This document shows, in pieces, positions 45,916 to 54,804 of a stretch of 64,000 nucleotides of DNA. The notes under the pieces are model-generated. The model ran no database searches, was not told the origin of the DNA, and saw nothing but the letters and a program-made list of their open reading frames with translations. Position 1 is the stretch's first letter. Each line of letters starts with the position of its first letter. Made by a program: the position numbers and the translations under genes. The DNA is from Caballeronia telluris. Lineage in GTDB: Bacteria; Pseudomonadota; Gammaproteobacteria; Burkholderiales; Burkholderiaceae. The stretch spans positions 62,001-126,000 of the forward strand of contig NZ_FCNZ02000001.1 in NCBI RefSeq assembly GCF_001544495.1. Direction: 5' to 3'.

Positions 45916-45931
45916 CAAACATATATATGAA
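45916..45931 (+). promoter_or_regulatory. GntR operator copy 2
   Basis: CAAACATATATATGAA, 17 bases before the MFS start at 45949, overlapping its promoter or leader. The core CATATATATG is a perfect palindrome. It is the inverted copy of the site at 45811-45826 with 15 of 16 bases equal. Confidence 0.65.
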
Positions 45932-45948
45932 TTTCACGGAGAGACCGC

Positions 45949-47253
45949 ATGACCCCGACGACTTCCCTCAGCGAACAGCAGGTCGTGACCAAGACCGCAT
46001 GGCGATTGATGCCTTTGTTGATCGTCATGTTCCTGATCGCGTTCATCGACCGGCAGAACGTCGGTTTCGCCAAGTTGCAGATGGTGCACGACCTCGGCAT
46101 GACCGAGGCATCGTACGGGCTGGGCGCCTCGCTGTTCTTCATCGGCTACCTGCTGTTCGAGGTGCCGAGCACGCTCGCGCTGCATCGATTCGGCGCGCGG
46201 CTGTGGCTCGCGCGGATCATGCTGACATGGGGCGTCATCACGGTCCTGATGGCCTTCACGCATTCGATGGGCCTCTTCTACGTCTTTCGCTTTGCGCTCG
46301 GCGTGGCCGAAGCGGGCTTCTATCCGGGCGTGATTTTTTACCTGACGCTGTGGTTTCCGCAGAGCCATCGCACGCGCATGCTCGGGTTCTTCACGCTCGG
46401 CAGCGCGCTTGCCAACATGCTCGGCTCGCTCGCGGGCGGGTTGCTGCTCTCGCTCGACGGCAACTTCGGCCTTGCGGGCTGGCAATGGGTGTTCGTCGCG
46501 ACGGGCGCGCCGGCGATCCTGGTCGCGGGCGTCGCGTTGCGCTTTCTGCCGAACTCGGTGGACGACGCGCCCTTTCTCTCCGACGACGAAAAGCGCGTGA
46601 TGAAGAGCGCGTTGTTGCGCGAGGCGTCACCCGAGGCAACGTCGACCCATCCGTGGCGCGCGCTGATCGATCCGCGCGTCCTGATGTTCGCCGCCGCGTA
46701 CATGCTGATGTCGACGTCGCTGTACGGCGTGACCTACTGGATGCCGACGCTGCTCAAGAGCGGCGGTGTACCGTCGTCGCTCAATGGCTTGTTGAACATG
46801 ATTCCGTGGGGAATCGGCGCGCTGCTGCTGCTGTGGCTGCCCGCGAAACTCAAGCGTGAGGGCGTCGTGCTGAAGGCGATGGCGATCGTCGCGGGCGTCG
46901 GGGTGGTGGGTTTCGCGCTGAGTCTGGCGTTGCCGACGCTGCCGCTGCGCTTTGCCGCGCTCGTGCTCGGCGGGGCGTGCATTCCGCTCTTGTATCCGTG
47001 CTTCTGGTCGCTGCCGCCGCGCTTCTTTTCCGGCGCGCGGGCGGCGGCGAGCGTCGCGGCGATCAATTCAATCGGCAATCTCGGCGGGTTCTTCAGCCAG
47101 AATCTGATGCCGTATGTCGGGAAGGTCGCGGGCAACGCGGGCGCGCCGATGGTCGTGCCGATGGTGTGCCTCGCGACGCTCGGGATCGGGATGACGGTTG
47201 CGTGGGGGATGTCGCAGCGTCGGGGGATGGTGCGGGCGGCGGCGGGGCGGTGA
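45949..47253 (+). CDS. MFS transporter, anion:cation symporter family (second)
   Basis: 434 aa, about 12 helices. Signature IAFIDRQNVGFAKLQM after helix 1 and LGVAEAGFYPGVIFYLTLWFP in helix 4. GGAGAG precedes the ATG. Divergent from the GntR operon and under the same paired operator, so probably takes up the same or a related acid as the AAHS-type carrier at 43772. Convergent with the second amidohydrolase. Confidence 0.88.
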   Translation: MTPTTSLSEQQVVTKTAWRLMPLLIVMFLIAFIDRQNVGFAKLQMVHDLGMTEASYGLGASLFFIGYLLFEVPSTLALHRFGARLWLARIMLTWGVITVLMAFTHSMGLFYVFRFALGVAEAGFYPGVIFYLTLWFPQSHRTRMLGFFTLGSALANMLGSLAGGLLLSLDGNFGLAGWQWVFVATGAPAILVAGVALRFLPNSVDDAPFLSDDEKRVMKSALLREASPEATSTHPWRALIDPRVLMFAAAYMLMSTSLYGVTYWMPTLLKSGGVPSSLNGLLNMIPWGIGALLLLWLPAKLKREGVVLKAMAIVAGVGVVGFALSLALPTLPLRFAALVLGGACIPLLYPCFWSLPPRFFSGARAAASVAAINSIGNLGGFFSQNLMPYVGKVAGNAGAPMVVPMVCLATLGIGMTVAWGMSQRRGMVRAAAGR

Positions 47254-47255
47254 GT

Positions 47256-47284
47256 GTTTGGGCCGGTCTTTCACCGGCCCAAAC
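47256..47284. terminator. Perfect 12-pair hairpin between convergent genes
   Basis: GTTTGGGCCGGT (47256-47267) pairs fully with ACCGGCCCAAAC (47273-47284), loop five bases. It starts three bases after the MFS stop, and its right arm is the last codons of the minus-strand amidohydrolase, with that gene's stop (TGA at 47273-47271) partly in the loop. No T run on either side; probably a two-way terminator or RNA-stabilising hairpin. Confidence 0.6.
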
Positions 47285-48101
47285 CGAACACCCTCCGCGG
47301 CGTGTCCCACCACACGCGCCGCCGTTCCCCTGCATCGGGAACAATGTGCGCGAACAGTTCCAGCAACGGCCCATAATCCAGCCTCGACGTCGCGCGCAGA
47401 AACGGCCAGTCCGATCCCCACACGCACGCATCCGGCCCGAACGCGCGCAGCAGTTCCCTCACATAAGGCTGCGCGTCTTCGTAGGGATGATCCTGCTTCG
47501 AGAACTTTTGCCATCCCGACAGCTTGACCGTCACGCGCCCGCCATCCGCAAGACGCAGCAGCGCCTGAAACCCCGGCTGGTTCAAGCCGTGCTCGACTTC
47601 CGGCCGCCCGCAATGGTCGATCAAAACCCGCATCCGCGTGCGTTTAATCATCGGCAGCAACGCCACCAGTTGATCGCCGACGACCTGAATCTGCGCGAAC
47701 ATGTCGAAGTCGGCGAGCATGTCGAGGAGCGCGCCGGCATCGTTGAAAACCGACGCGCCTTCCATCGCCGGATTGAACGCGACGCCGACCACACCCGCCG
47801 CCTTCAGCGCTTGCAGTTCGCTGCGGCCGATATCGTTATCGACCACCGCGATCCCCTTGAACCGCCCCGCTCCCTGCACGATCGCATCGAGCATGCAGCG
47901 ATTGTCCGTGCGATAACCGCTCGTCGGACCGACGAGCAGCGCGTGACGCACGCCGTGAGCGTCCATCACGCGCAGGAACTGGCTGGCCGTGCCGATCTCC
48001 TGGCCCGAAGGCCGGTAGACCGTGTCGTCGCGATAAGCGAAGCGCGCCGGATCGAAGATATGGTTGTGGCAGTCGATCTTGTCTTCTTCGTGGATAGCCA
48101 T
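47271..48101 (-). CDS. Amidohydrolase 2 family enzyme, coupled to phaC
   Basis: 276 aa. HNH metal ligands near residues 12-14 (CHNHIF), VLIDHCGRPEVEH and WGSDWPFLR as in the paralogue at 42931. The start ATG (48101) lies two bases after the phaC stop; a GTG six bases earlier would overlap it. It is therefore read from the phasin-phaC direction, unlike the other copy, which is in a GntR-controlled unit. Whether it acts on a PHA-related lactone or is just a neighbour is not known. Confidence 0.85.
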   Translation of the reverse strand: MAIHEEDKIDCHNHIFDPARFAYRDDTVYRPSGQEIGTASQFLRVMDAHGVRHALLVGPTSGYRTDNRCMLDAIVQGAGRFKGIAVVDNDIGRSELQALKAAGVVGVAFNPAMEGASVFNDAGALLDMLADFDMFAQIQVVGDQLVALLPMIKRTRMRVLIDHCGRPEVEHGLNQPGFQALLRLADGGRVTVKLSGWQKFSKQDHPYEDAQPYVRELLRAFGPDACVWGSDWPFLRATSRLDYGPLLELFAHIVPDAGERRRVWWDTPRRVFGLGR

Positions 48102-48103
48102 GC

Positions 48104-49834
48104 TCACGCGCCCATCACCTCCGGCGGATGCTTCGCCACGTAGCGCCCCGGCGCGGGCTCGATCGGCTTGAACTTGGCGTTGCCGAGCTTCTTCGGCGCG
48201 GCGACCTGCTTGCCCGCATGCGACTGCAACCAGGTGCTCCAGTGCGTCCACCAACTGCCCGGCTGCGACGTTGCCGACGCGAGCCACGCTTCGGCATCGT
48301 CGTCGAGCTTGCCGTCGGTCCAGTAGGAGCGCTTGTTCTTCGATGCCGGATTGATCACGCCCGCGATATGCCCGCTTGCGCCGAGCACGAACTGCGTCTC
48401 GCCGCCGACGAGTTGCGTCGAACGATAGGCGCCCTTCCACGGCACGATGTGATCCTCCTGCGTGCCGAAGATGTAGCTCGGCATGTCGATGCGCGAAAGA
48501 TCCACCGGCGTGCCGCACATCGTGAGTCGTCCGGCCTTGCACAAGTTGTTTTCGAGGTACATGTTGCGCAGATACCAGGCGTACATCGGTCCAGGAAGAT
48601 TGGTGCCGTCGGCGTTCCAGTAGAGCAGGTCGAACGCCTGCGGCGCGCCGCCCTTCAGATAATTGTTCACGACATACGGCCAGATCAGGTCGTTGGCGCG
48701 CAGCGTCTGGAACACGAAGCCGAGTTCGCTGCCGGCATAGATGCCGCCCTTTCCGATGCTCTGCTCGCGCTGCGAAACGCCCTGCTCGTCGATGAACACG
48801 CCGAGATCGCCAGGATCGCTGAAATCGAGCATCGTCGTGAGGAGCGTGAGGCTCGCCACGGTGTCGTCGCCGCGCGCACGCAGCACCGCGAGCGCCGACG
48901 ACAGAATCGTCCCGCCGACACACCAGCCCACCGCGTTCACCTTGTCGGCGCCGCTGACCGCGCGGCCCACTTCGAGTGCCTTGAGCGCGCCCTGCTCGAC
49001 GTAGTCGTCCCATGTGATGTGGCCGAGGCTCGCATCGGGATTGCGCCACGAGACGAGGAACACGGTATTGCCCTGTTCGCACGCGAAGCGCACGAACGAG
49101 TTCTCCGGCTGCAGGTCGAGGATATAGAACTTGTTGATGCACGGCGGCACGATCACGAGCGGCCGCTCGGCGACCTTGTCCGTGAGCGGCGAGTACTGGA
49201 TCAACTGGAACAGATCGTTTTCGAAGACGACCGAGCCCTTGGACACCGCCACGTTGCGGCCCACTTCGAAGGCCTTTTCGTCGGTGATGGAAATGCGTCC
49301 GCGCTTCAGGTCTTCCAGCAGGTTCGCAAAGCCCGCGCGCATGCTTTCGCCATGCGTTTCGACGGCGGTCTTCATCGCCTCGGGGTTGGTGGCGGCGAAG
49401 TTGGCGGGGCTCATGGCATCGATGAACTGACGCGCGTAGAAGCGCAGCTTGTGCTTCTCCTTCGCGCCGACGCCCGCTGCCTCGACCATGTCGTTGATGA
49501 GCTTCGAATTGAGCAGATAGGTCTGCTTGAGCAGGCTGTACCACGGGTTGTCGCGCCATGTGTCGGCGGAAAAGCGGCGGTCGCCGCGCTCGGGCTGCAC
49601 GGCGGGCTCGGCGGCCTGCCCGGTGGCGCTCGCCATCATGCCCATATAAAGCGCCATCTGCTGCTGCCAGTAATGCGCCTGCGCCTGGGCCAGCGCGAGC
49701 GCCGGCATCTTCGGGGCGGCCGCAGGCTGAACGCCGGTTTCTCCGGCTGCGCCCGTATAGGCTTGCAACAGCGTCTGCCCCGATTTGAAGAAACCCCGGA
49801 CGAACTCGTCCGGCATGTTGAACGGCGCGGTCAT
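48104..49834 (-). CDS. phaC: Class I polyhydroxyalkanoate synthase
   Basis: 576 aa. Polymerises (R)-3-hydroxybutyryl-CoA into PHB on granules. Lipase-like box GWCVGG with nucleophile C305, catalytic Asp in EDHIVPW and His in GASGHIAGVINP. Long N-terminal region rich in Ala and Met, as in class I enzymes. ATG 49834 is preceded by AAGGAG (within CCAAGGAGAAAGC on the minus strand). phaA and phaB are not adjacent, so this is probably an additional phaC copy. Lies 110 bases after the phasin gene. Confidence 0.94.
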   Translation of the reverse strand: MTAPFNMPDEFVRGFFKSGQTLLQAYTGAAGETGVQPAAAPKMPALALAQAQAHYWQQQMALYMGMMASATGQAAEPAVQPERGDRRFSADTWRDNPWYSLLKQTYLLNSKLINDMVEAAGVGAKEKHKLRFYARQFIDAMSPANFAATNPEAMKTAVETHGESMRAGFANLLEDLKRGRISITDEKAFEVGRNVAVSKGSVVFENDLFQLIQYSPLTDKVAERPLVIVPPCINKFYILDLQPENSFVRFACEQGNTVFLVSWRNPDASLGHITWDDYVEQGALKALEVGRAVSGADKVNAVGWCVGGTILSSALAVLRARGDDTVASLTLLTTMLDFSDPGDLGVFIDEQGVSQREQSIGKGGIYAGSELGFVFQTLRANDLIWPYVVNNYLKGGAPQAFDLLYWNADGTNLPGPMYAWYLRNMYLENNLCKAGRLTMCGTPVDLSRIDMPSYIFGTQEDHIVPWKGAYRSTQLVGGETQFVLGASGHIAGVINPASKNKRSYWTDGKLDDDAEAWLASATSQPGSWWTHWSTWLQSHAGKQVAAPKKLGNAKFKPIEPAPGRYVAKHPPEVMGA

Positions 49835-49871
49835 GCTTTCTCCTTGGGATTGCAGAGTCAAAAGGCCTCCG

Positions 49872-49893
49872 GCGCGTCGCTCGCGCGACGCGC
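49872..49893 (-). other. Hairpin in the phasin-phaC gap
   Basis: Eight-pair GC stem GCGCGTCG/CGACGCGC with a six-base loop. No T run. It may reduce read-through or stabilise the phasin message so that phasin exceeds synthase, a common arrangement; this is inference. Confidence 0.35.
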
Positions 49894-49944
49894 TTCGCCA
49901 CCGGCGCCGGCTCGCCTTTAGCGCGACGCCGGCGTGGGCCCGCG

Positions 49945-50343
49945 CTATTTGCGCTGCAGCATCTTCTTGATCTCTTCCATGTGCTCGTTGGCGCGCTGCG
50001 TGATGCTCGTCATCGCATCGGTCTGCGATTTGCGCGCGATCTCGGCCAGATCCTTGATATCTTCGAGCGCCTTGACACACGCGTTGCGCGCCACTTCAGT
50101 GTGTTTAGTCGGATCGGCGCCGGCGGTCGCGGCGGCCTGGATGTCTTGCATCGCGCGGGTCAGCATCTCGGTCTGCTTGCGCGCCACCGCCTGCATCGAG
50201 TCATAAGCGGACTTGTTCGCCTCGACGATCGCCTCGATGTCTTTCTTGCGCGACTCCATCAGCGCGGACATGTCGACGCCGGGCACCTTGAACTGTTCGA
50301 GCATCTTGGTCAGATCGCCAAAGGGATTCGTTTGCTCAGCCAT
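49945..50343 (-). CDS. Phasin family protein
   Basis: 132 aa, all-helical, N-terminal NPFGDLTKMLEQFKVPGVD, then amphipathic helices with KQTEMLTRAMQDIQ. Coats PHB granules. AGGAGA six bases before the ATG gives strong translation. First gene of the phasin-phaC-amidohydrolase set. The 213 bp upstream gap holds no other feature I recognise. Confidence 0.9.
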   Translation of the reverse strand: MAEQTNPFGDLTKMLEQFKVPGVDMSALMESRKKDIEAIVEANKSAYDSMQAVARKQTEMLTRAMQDIQAAATAGADPTKHTEVARNACVKALEDIKDLAEIARKSQTDAMTSITQRANEHMEEIKKMLQRK

Positions 50344-50556
50344 GACTGTCTCCTGGGTTCTCGCGTGGGCCGCGAGCGATTCGCGTGGGATGATGCATTC
50401 GAGCAACACTCATGCCGCTCGCCGGGCGTCGCGGGGCCGCGTCACGAACGCGGTGCCGCGCCAACACTTTACCCCGGCCGCGCGAAGCATGGTCGGCGCG
50501 GTGCGGCGTTTTTTCCGCTTGCACGGCAGCCGCGCCGATGATGGCGCGCCGGCTGT

Positions 50557-51051
50557 TCAGTAGCTGCTGGGGTCGGCGGTGAGCAGAATGGTCTGTTCGA
50601 TCGCCATGCGCCTGAGCAATTGCTCGTGATGCGCGAGCATTTCCTTCAGCAGGTCGCCGATGGAAAGCATGCCGATCACCTCGCCGTCCGCCACCACCGG
50701 CAGATGCCGGATGCGCTTGCCGGTCATCAGTTCCATGCATTGCGGAACCGTGTGCTCGGGGCTCACGAAATGGACCTCGGCGGACATCACGTCGGCGACC
50801 GGCGTCTCTTTCGATGTCTTGCCGGTCAGCACGATCTTGCGCGCATAGTCGCGCTCGGAGAACACGCCGACGAGCTGCCGCCGGTCCAGCACGACGAGCG
50901 CGCCGACATCCTTATCCGCCATCGTCTGCAAGGCGGACAGCACGGACGCGTCCGGTGCCACCGTGTAGGCGCCGGGCGGCTTGCCCGCCAGCAGTTCGCT
51001 AAGCGTTTTGTAGCGCAGCAATTGCTCGGGGCTCGTAACAGTCTGCTTCAT
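50557..51051 (-). CDS. Two-CBS-domain protein
   Basis: 164 aa. Tandem CBS motifs (Bateman module): VLSALQTMADKDVGALVVLD to FSERDYARKIV and VPQCMELMTGKRIRHLPVV to SIGDLLKEML. Binds adenine nucleotides and acts as an energy or ligand sensor. ATG 51051 has GGAGG before it; the longer frame is unlikely. Stand-alone gene. Confidence 0.88.
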   Translation of the reverse strand: MKQTVTSPEQLLRYKTLSELLAGKPPGAYTVAPDASVLSALQTMADKDVGALVVLDRRQLVGVFSERDYARKIVLTGKTSKETPVADVMSAEVHFVSPEHTVPQCMELMTGKRIRHLPVVADGEVIGMLSIGDLLKEMLAHHEQLLRRMAIEQTILLTADPSSY

Positions 51052-51193
51052 GATGCCGGGTCCTCCGGGCGCGCAAACGCCCCGCGTGGCCCGCGCGCGC
51101 GTGGGACTGCGCTTATCGTCAAAGGAATGGCGATGCGGGCGGTCATGCATCGACATTAGACCATCGGTGCACGACTTTCCATCCGAGGAAGCC

Positions 51194-52543
51194 TCATGAA
51201 CCGGCCGCCGGCGCGCTGCGCAAGCCGTGCATCCACACCGCGAGTCCGCGCGCGCCGCTGCGGTTGCCCACCGATAACACGGCGCGATGCCGCCGCGCGA
51301 TCCGCGACGCGATCGCGAGGCCCAGCCCGCTGCCCTGTCCCTGCGCGCCCGCGCCGCGATAAAAGCGGTCGCAGACGCGCTCGATTTCCTCGGCGGGAAT
51401 GCCGGGGCCGTCGTCGAGCACCGCGAGCGCGATGCCGCTCTCCTCGCGCCGCAACGTCACGTCGACGCGCCCGCCGCGCGGCGTGTGGCGGATCGCGTTG
51501 TCGAGCAAGTTGTTGAGCAGCACCGCGAGCGCGTGCGCGTCGCCGATCACCCTGTAATCGTCGGCGGGATCGCTCGCCTGTTCCAGTTCGAGGCCGAGAT
51601 CGATCGCCTTCGTTTCGGCCAGCATCGAGAAATCGCCGACGCAGAGTTCGCACAGACGCCGCAAGCTCACGGGCTTCATCGACGTTTCGCGCTCGGCGTC
51701 CTCGCGCGCCATCGTCAGCAACTGCTGCGCGAGATGGATGATGCGATTCAGGCGCCCTTCGATGCGCGCGAGCGTGTCGCCGCTGCCCGCGAGCGAGCCG
51801 TCGCGCACGGCGGCCTGCATCTGCAGCTTGAGCGCCGCGAGCGGCGTGCGCAGTTCGTGCGCGGCATCGGCGACGAACGTGCGCTGCGCCTGCGAAGCGC
51901 CCGCAAGACGCAGCAACAGTTCGTTGAGCGCATCGACGAGCGGACGGATTTCGGTCGGCACGGGCTGTTCCAGCCGCACCGGTTCGAGCGATTCGAGTGC
52001 GCGGCTTTCGAGCGCCCGCGACAGCCAGCCGATCGGCGCAAGCCCGCGCGCAACGACGAAGAGCACGAGCCCGATGGTGACCGGCACCAGCACGGCGAGC
52101 GGCCAGAGCGTGCGCAATGCCAGCTTGAGCGCGAGTTCGTCGCGCACGAAGTACGGCTGCGCGACCTGCACGAAGCGGTCGCGCTGCTCGATGCCGAACA
52201 CGCGCCACCGATAACCTTCGCGATCGACCGAGCGAAAGCCCTCGCCGATGCGCGGCAGCGCCGGCTCCTTGAGCGGGTGATAGACGAGCCGGCCGGTCTT
52301 GTCCCAGATGTCGATGACGAGACGATCGTCGGCGATGCCCTTGAAGTCGTGGCTCGCGTGATCGCTGCTGTCGGCGGACGTGATGTTGGTCGGCAGCGAA
52401 ATCGCGACGGTGCGCAGTTCGTAGTCGAAGAGTTCGCTCGCTTCCCCGCGCGCCGTGTGAAAGATCCCGTAGCCCGCGACGAGGCACGCGGCCGCAAGAC
52501 CGAAGATGAGCCAGCCCAGCAGCCAGCGGCGGATCGACGTCAT
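51194..52543 (-). CDS. Sensor histidine kinase, QseC/PmrB-like
   Basis: 449 aa. Helix 1 (about 8-28), a periplasmic domain (about 29-143), helix 2 (about 144-166), HAMP, HisKA with H229 in AAHELRTPLAAL, HATPase with N-box NLLDNAIRH and DDGPGIP and GSGLGLAI. Start overlaps the stop of the OmpR-type regulator by four bases. The periplasmic part is acidic in places and may sense cations or cationic peptides, as in PmrB/QseC. The DNA sites next to this gene pair support a PmrAB/QseBC-type assignment. Confidence 0.88.
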   Translation of the reverse strand: MTSIRRWLLGWLIFGLAAACLVAGYGIFHTARGEASELFDYELRTVAISLPTNITSADSSDHASHDFKGIADDRLVIDIWDKTGRLVYHPLKEPALPRIGEGFRSVDREGYRWRVFGIEQRDRFVQVAQPYFVRDELALKLALRTLWPLAVLVPVTIGLVLFVVARGLAPIGWLSRALESRALESLEPVRLEQPVPTEIRPLVDALNELLLRLAGASQAQRTFVADAAHELRTPLAALKLQMQAAVRDGSLAGSGDTLARIEGRLNRIIHLAQQLLTMAREDAERETSMKPVSLRRLCELCVGDFSMLAETKAIDLGLELEQASDPADDYRVIGDAHALAVLLNNLLDNAIRHTPRGGRVDVTLRREESGIALAVLDDGPGIPAEEIERVCDRFYRGAGAQGQGSGLGLAIASRIARRHRAVLSVGNRSGARGLAVWMHGLRSAPAAGS

Positions 52544-53202
52544 CCGGGCCTCTTCAGCCGGTAGCCGACGCCGCGCACGGTCACCACCTGCTCCGCGCCG
52601 ATCTTGCGGCGCAGGCTGTGCACATGGACTTCTATGGTGTTGCTGCCGACCTCATCGCCCCAGCCATACAGCTTCTCTTCCAGCTCCGCGCGCCGGAATA
52701 CGCGGCGCGGCTCTTCGATGAGCGCCTGCAGCAGCGCGAATTCGCGCGGCACGAGATTGAGCGCGACGCCGCTCTTCTTCGCCTCGTGCGCGGCGGGATC
52801 GAGCGTCAACTCGCCGTGCGTGTAGACCGGGTGCTTCTGTCCCGTGCGGCGCCTGAGCAGCGCGCGCACGCGGGCCGCGAGCTCGTCGAGGTCGAAAGGC
52901 TTCATCAGGTAGTCATCGGCGCCGGCATCGAGGCCGCGGATGCGGTCGTCGACCGCATCGCGCGCGGTCAGGATCATCACGGGCGCGTCACCGCCCGTTC
53001 GCCGGTAAGCGTTCAGCACGTCGATGCCGTCGCGCTTCGGCAAGCCGAGGTCGAGCAATACCAGATCGTAGACGCCGTTGCTGAGCGACAGCTCGGCCGC
53101 GCGGCCGTCCTGCGCCCAGTCGACCGCATAGCCCGTGCGCCTGAGCGATTCGAGCACCGTCTCCGCGATCATGTCGTCGTCCTCCACCAGTAAAAGACGC
53201 AT
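52540..53202 (-). CDS. OmpR-family response regulator, PmrA/QseB-like
   Basis: 220 aa. Receiver (1-120) with D51 and K101; C-terminal winged HTH (about 125-218) ending VVTVRGVGYRLKRPG. GGAG seven bases before the ATG at 53202. The operon continues with the kinase. Four tandem CTTAAG hexamers lie 63-101 bases upstream, shared with the divergent efflux operon, so auto-regulation is likely. Name PmrA/QseB/BasR-like is by architecture plus the binding-site pattern. Confidence 0.9.
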   Translation of the reverse strand: MRLLLVEDDDMIAETVLESLRRTGYAVDWAQDGRAAELSLSNGVYDLVLLDLGLPKRDGIDVLNAYRRTGGDAPVMILTARDAVDDRIRGLDAGADDYLMKPFDLDELAARVRALLRRRTGQKHPVYTHGELTLDPAAHEAKKSGVALNLVPREFALLQALIEEPRRVFRRAELEEKLYGWGDEVGSNTIEVHVHSLRRKIGAEQVVTVRGVGYRLKRPG

Positions 53203-53264
53203 GGTTTTCTCCGCTTTTTTGGCCGCCGAGGCCCTGTAGGAACGCCGATTGTCCCGCCCGCAAG

Positions 53265-53303
53265 CTTAAGCCTTACTTAAGCGTTCCTTAAGCGTTCCTT
53301 AAG
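53265..53303. promoter_or_regulatory. Four tandem CTTAAG hexamers, PmrA/QseB-type box
   Basis: CTTAAG at 53265-53270, 53276-53281, 53287-53292 and 53298-53303, i.e. an exact 11 bp period with five-base spacers. A -10 element TAGAAT lies at 53315-53320 on the plus strand, 11 bases after the last hexamer, so the last repeats overlap the -35 position of the efflux operon. Located between the response regulator and the TolC gene. Confidence 0.8.
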
Positions 53304-53391
53304 CTCGCGCTCCATAGAATCGGTCGCTCCTCGACGTGCGCGGCACGCCTTCGCCGCATGCATGTATTCGATTATCTCCACGGAGCCCCGC

Positions 53392-54804
53392 TTGCACCCT
53401 CGCCCAACGCTTGAGCGCCTGCGCTATGTCGCGGTCATGGCCGCGTGTCTGTCGATGCTCGCGAGTTGCACATGGTACCGGCGCGAGCCGCTTTCGCCGC
53501 GCGACACGTCGACGACGCTCGAATCGCTCGAACGCATCCGCATCGATCCCGCGACGATGCCGCTGCCCGAACTTGCCGCGCATCGCTTCGATCCATCCGA
53601 TGGACTCGACATCGAGGAAGTCGCGATGCTCGCCGTCGCCAACGATCCGGACCTCACGCTCGCACGCGCCGATCTCGGGATCGCCCGCGCGCAGGCGTTC
53701 TCGGCGGGCCTCCTGCCCGATCCGCAAGTGGCGATATCGAGCGACTATCCCGGCGCCGAAGGCACGACCCGCGCGTTCAATTATGGCTTGAGCATGGACG
53801 TGATGGCGATCGTCACGCGCGGCGCGAACCAGGCGTCCGCCGATGCGACGGTCGTCAAGACCGACCTCGGTCTGCTCTGGCAGGAGTGGCAAGTGATCGC
53901 GCAGGCGAAGCAGCTCTTCCTGAAAGCGAGGTTGCAGGCGACCACGCTGCCGCTTCTGCAACAACAGCGCGACCTTTCGCGCACGCGCTACGAGCGCATG
54001 GCCGAAGCGCAACGCGAAGGCAACCTGACGGAAGACTCGCTGACCGCCGCACTCACCGCCTACAGCGACGCGCGCAAGCAATATACCGACGCCGAGCGCG
54101 CCGCCGAGCAGACGCACCACGATCTCAACGCGCTTCTCGGCATCGCGCCGGAAGTGACACTGAAGCTCGTGGCGGGCATCGACGGCACGGCTTCGGCGCC
54201 CGACGACGCGCAGATCGACGCCGCGCTCGCCGCGTTGCCGAAGCGGCGGCCCGATCTGCTTGCGCTGCAGGCCGGCTACGAGGCGCAGGAGCAGAAGTAT
54301 CGCGCGGCGATCATGAGCCAGTTCCCGAGCCTCACGGTCGGCTTCAACCGCGCGCGCGACACGTCGAACATCTACACCACGGGCTTCCAGATCAGCCTGA
54401 GCTTGCCGATCTTCAACCGCAATCGCGGCAACGTCGCGATCGAATCGGCGACGCGCGCGCGCATGCGCGACGAATACCAGATACGCCTCAATCAGGCGCA
54501 CGCGGACGTCGCGCACCTGCGCGCGGACGCCGCGATCCTCGCGCGGCAGCTCGCGCAGGCCGAATCCGCGCTGCCCGGGGCGCAACAGGCCGCGCTTCAC
54601 GCACGCGAAGCCTACGACCAGCACGACCTCGCACTCGGCGCCTACACCGACGCGCAGGCGGCCGCACTCACGCGCCGCGTCGACATCGCGACGCTCGCCG
54701 AGTCACTCGCGGAACAGCGCGTGGGCTTGCAGGCGATTCTCGGCAGCGCGATCCCCGATGCCTTTCTCTCCGACCAGACTTTCATCGATTCCCATGCGAA
54801 ATAA
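53392..54804 (+). CDS. TolC-family outer-membrane efflux lipoprotein
   Basis: 470 aa from TTG 53392, which has GGAG six bases before; an ATG at 53362 would add ten residues ahead of the signal peptide without a ribosome site. Lipobox SMLASC gives a lipidated Cys near 26. Two TolC repeats of coiled coil follow (about 75-260 and 285-460), with PDLLALQAGYEAQEQKYRAA. First gene of the TolC-MFP-RND operon; the last codons overlap the MFP start by 11 bases. Confidence 0.9.
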   Translation: MHPRPTLERLRYVAVMAACLSMLASCTWYRREPLSPRDTSTTLESLERIRIDPATMPLPELAAHRFDPSDGLDIEEVAMLAVANDPDLTLARADLGIARAQAFSAGLLPDPQVAISSDYPGAEGTTRAFNYGLSMDVMAIVTRGANQASADATVVKTDLGLLWQEWQVIAQAKQLFLKARLQATTLPLLQQQRDLSRTRYERMAEAQREGNLTEDSLTAALTAYSDARKQYTDAERAAEQTHHDLNALLGIAPEVTLKLVAGIDGTASAPDDAQIDAALAALPKRRPDLLALQAGYEAQEQKYRAAIMSQFPSLTVGFNRARDTSNIYTTGFQISLSLPIFNRNRGNVAIESATRARMRDEYQIRLNQAHADVAHLRADAAILARQLAQAESALPGAQQAALHAREAYDQHDLALGAYTDAQAAALTRRVDIATLAESLAEQRVGLQAILGSAIPDAFLSDQTFIDSHAK

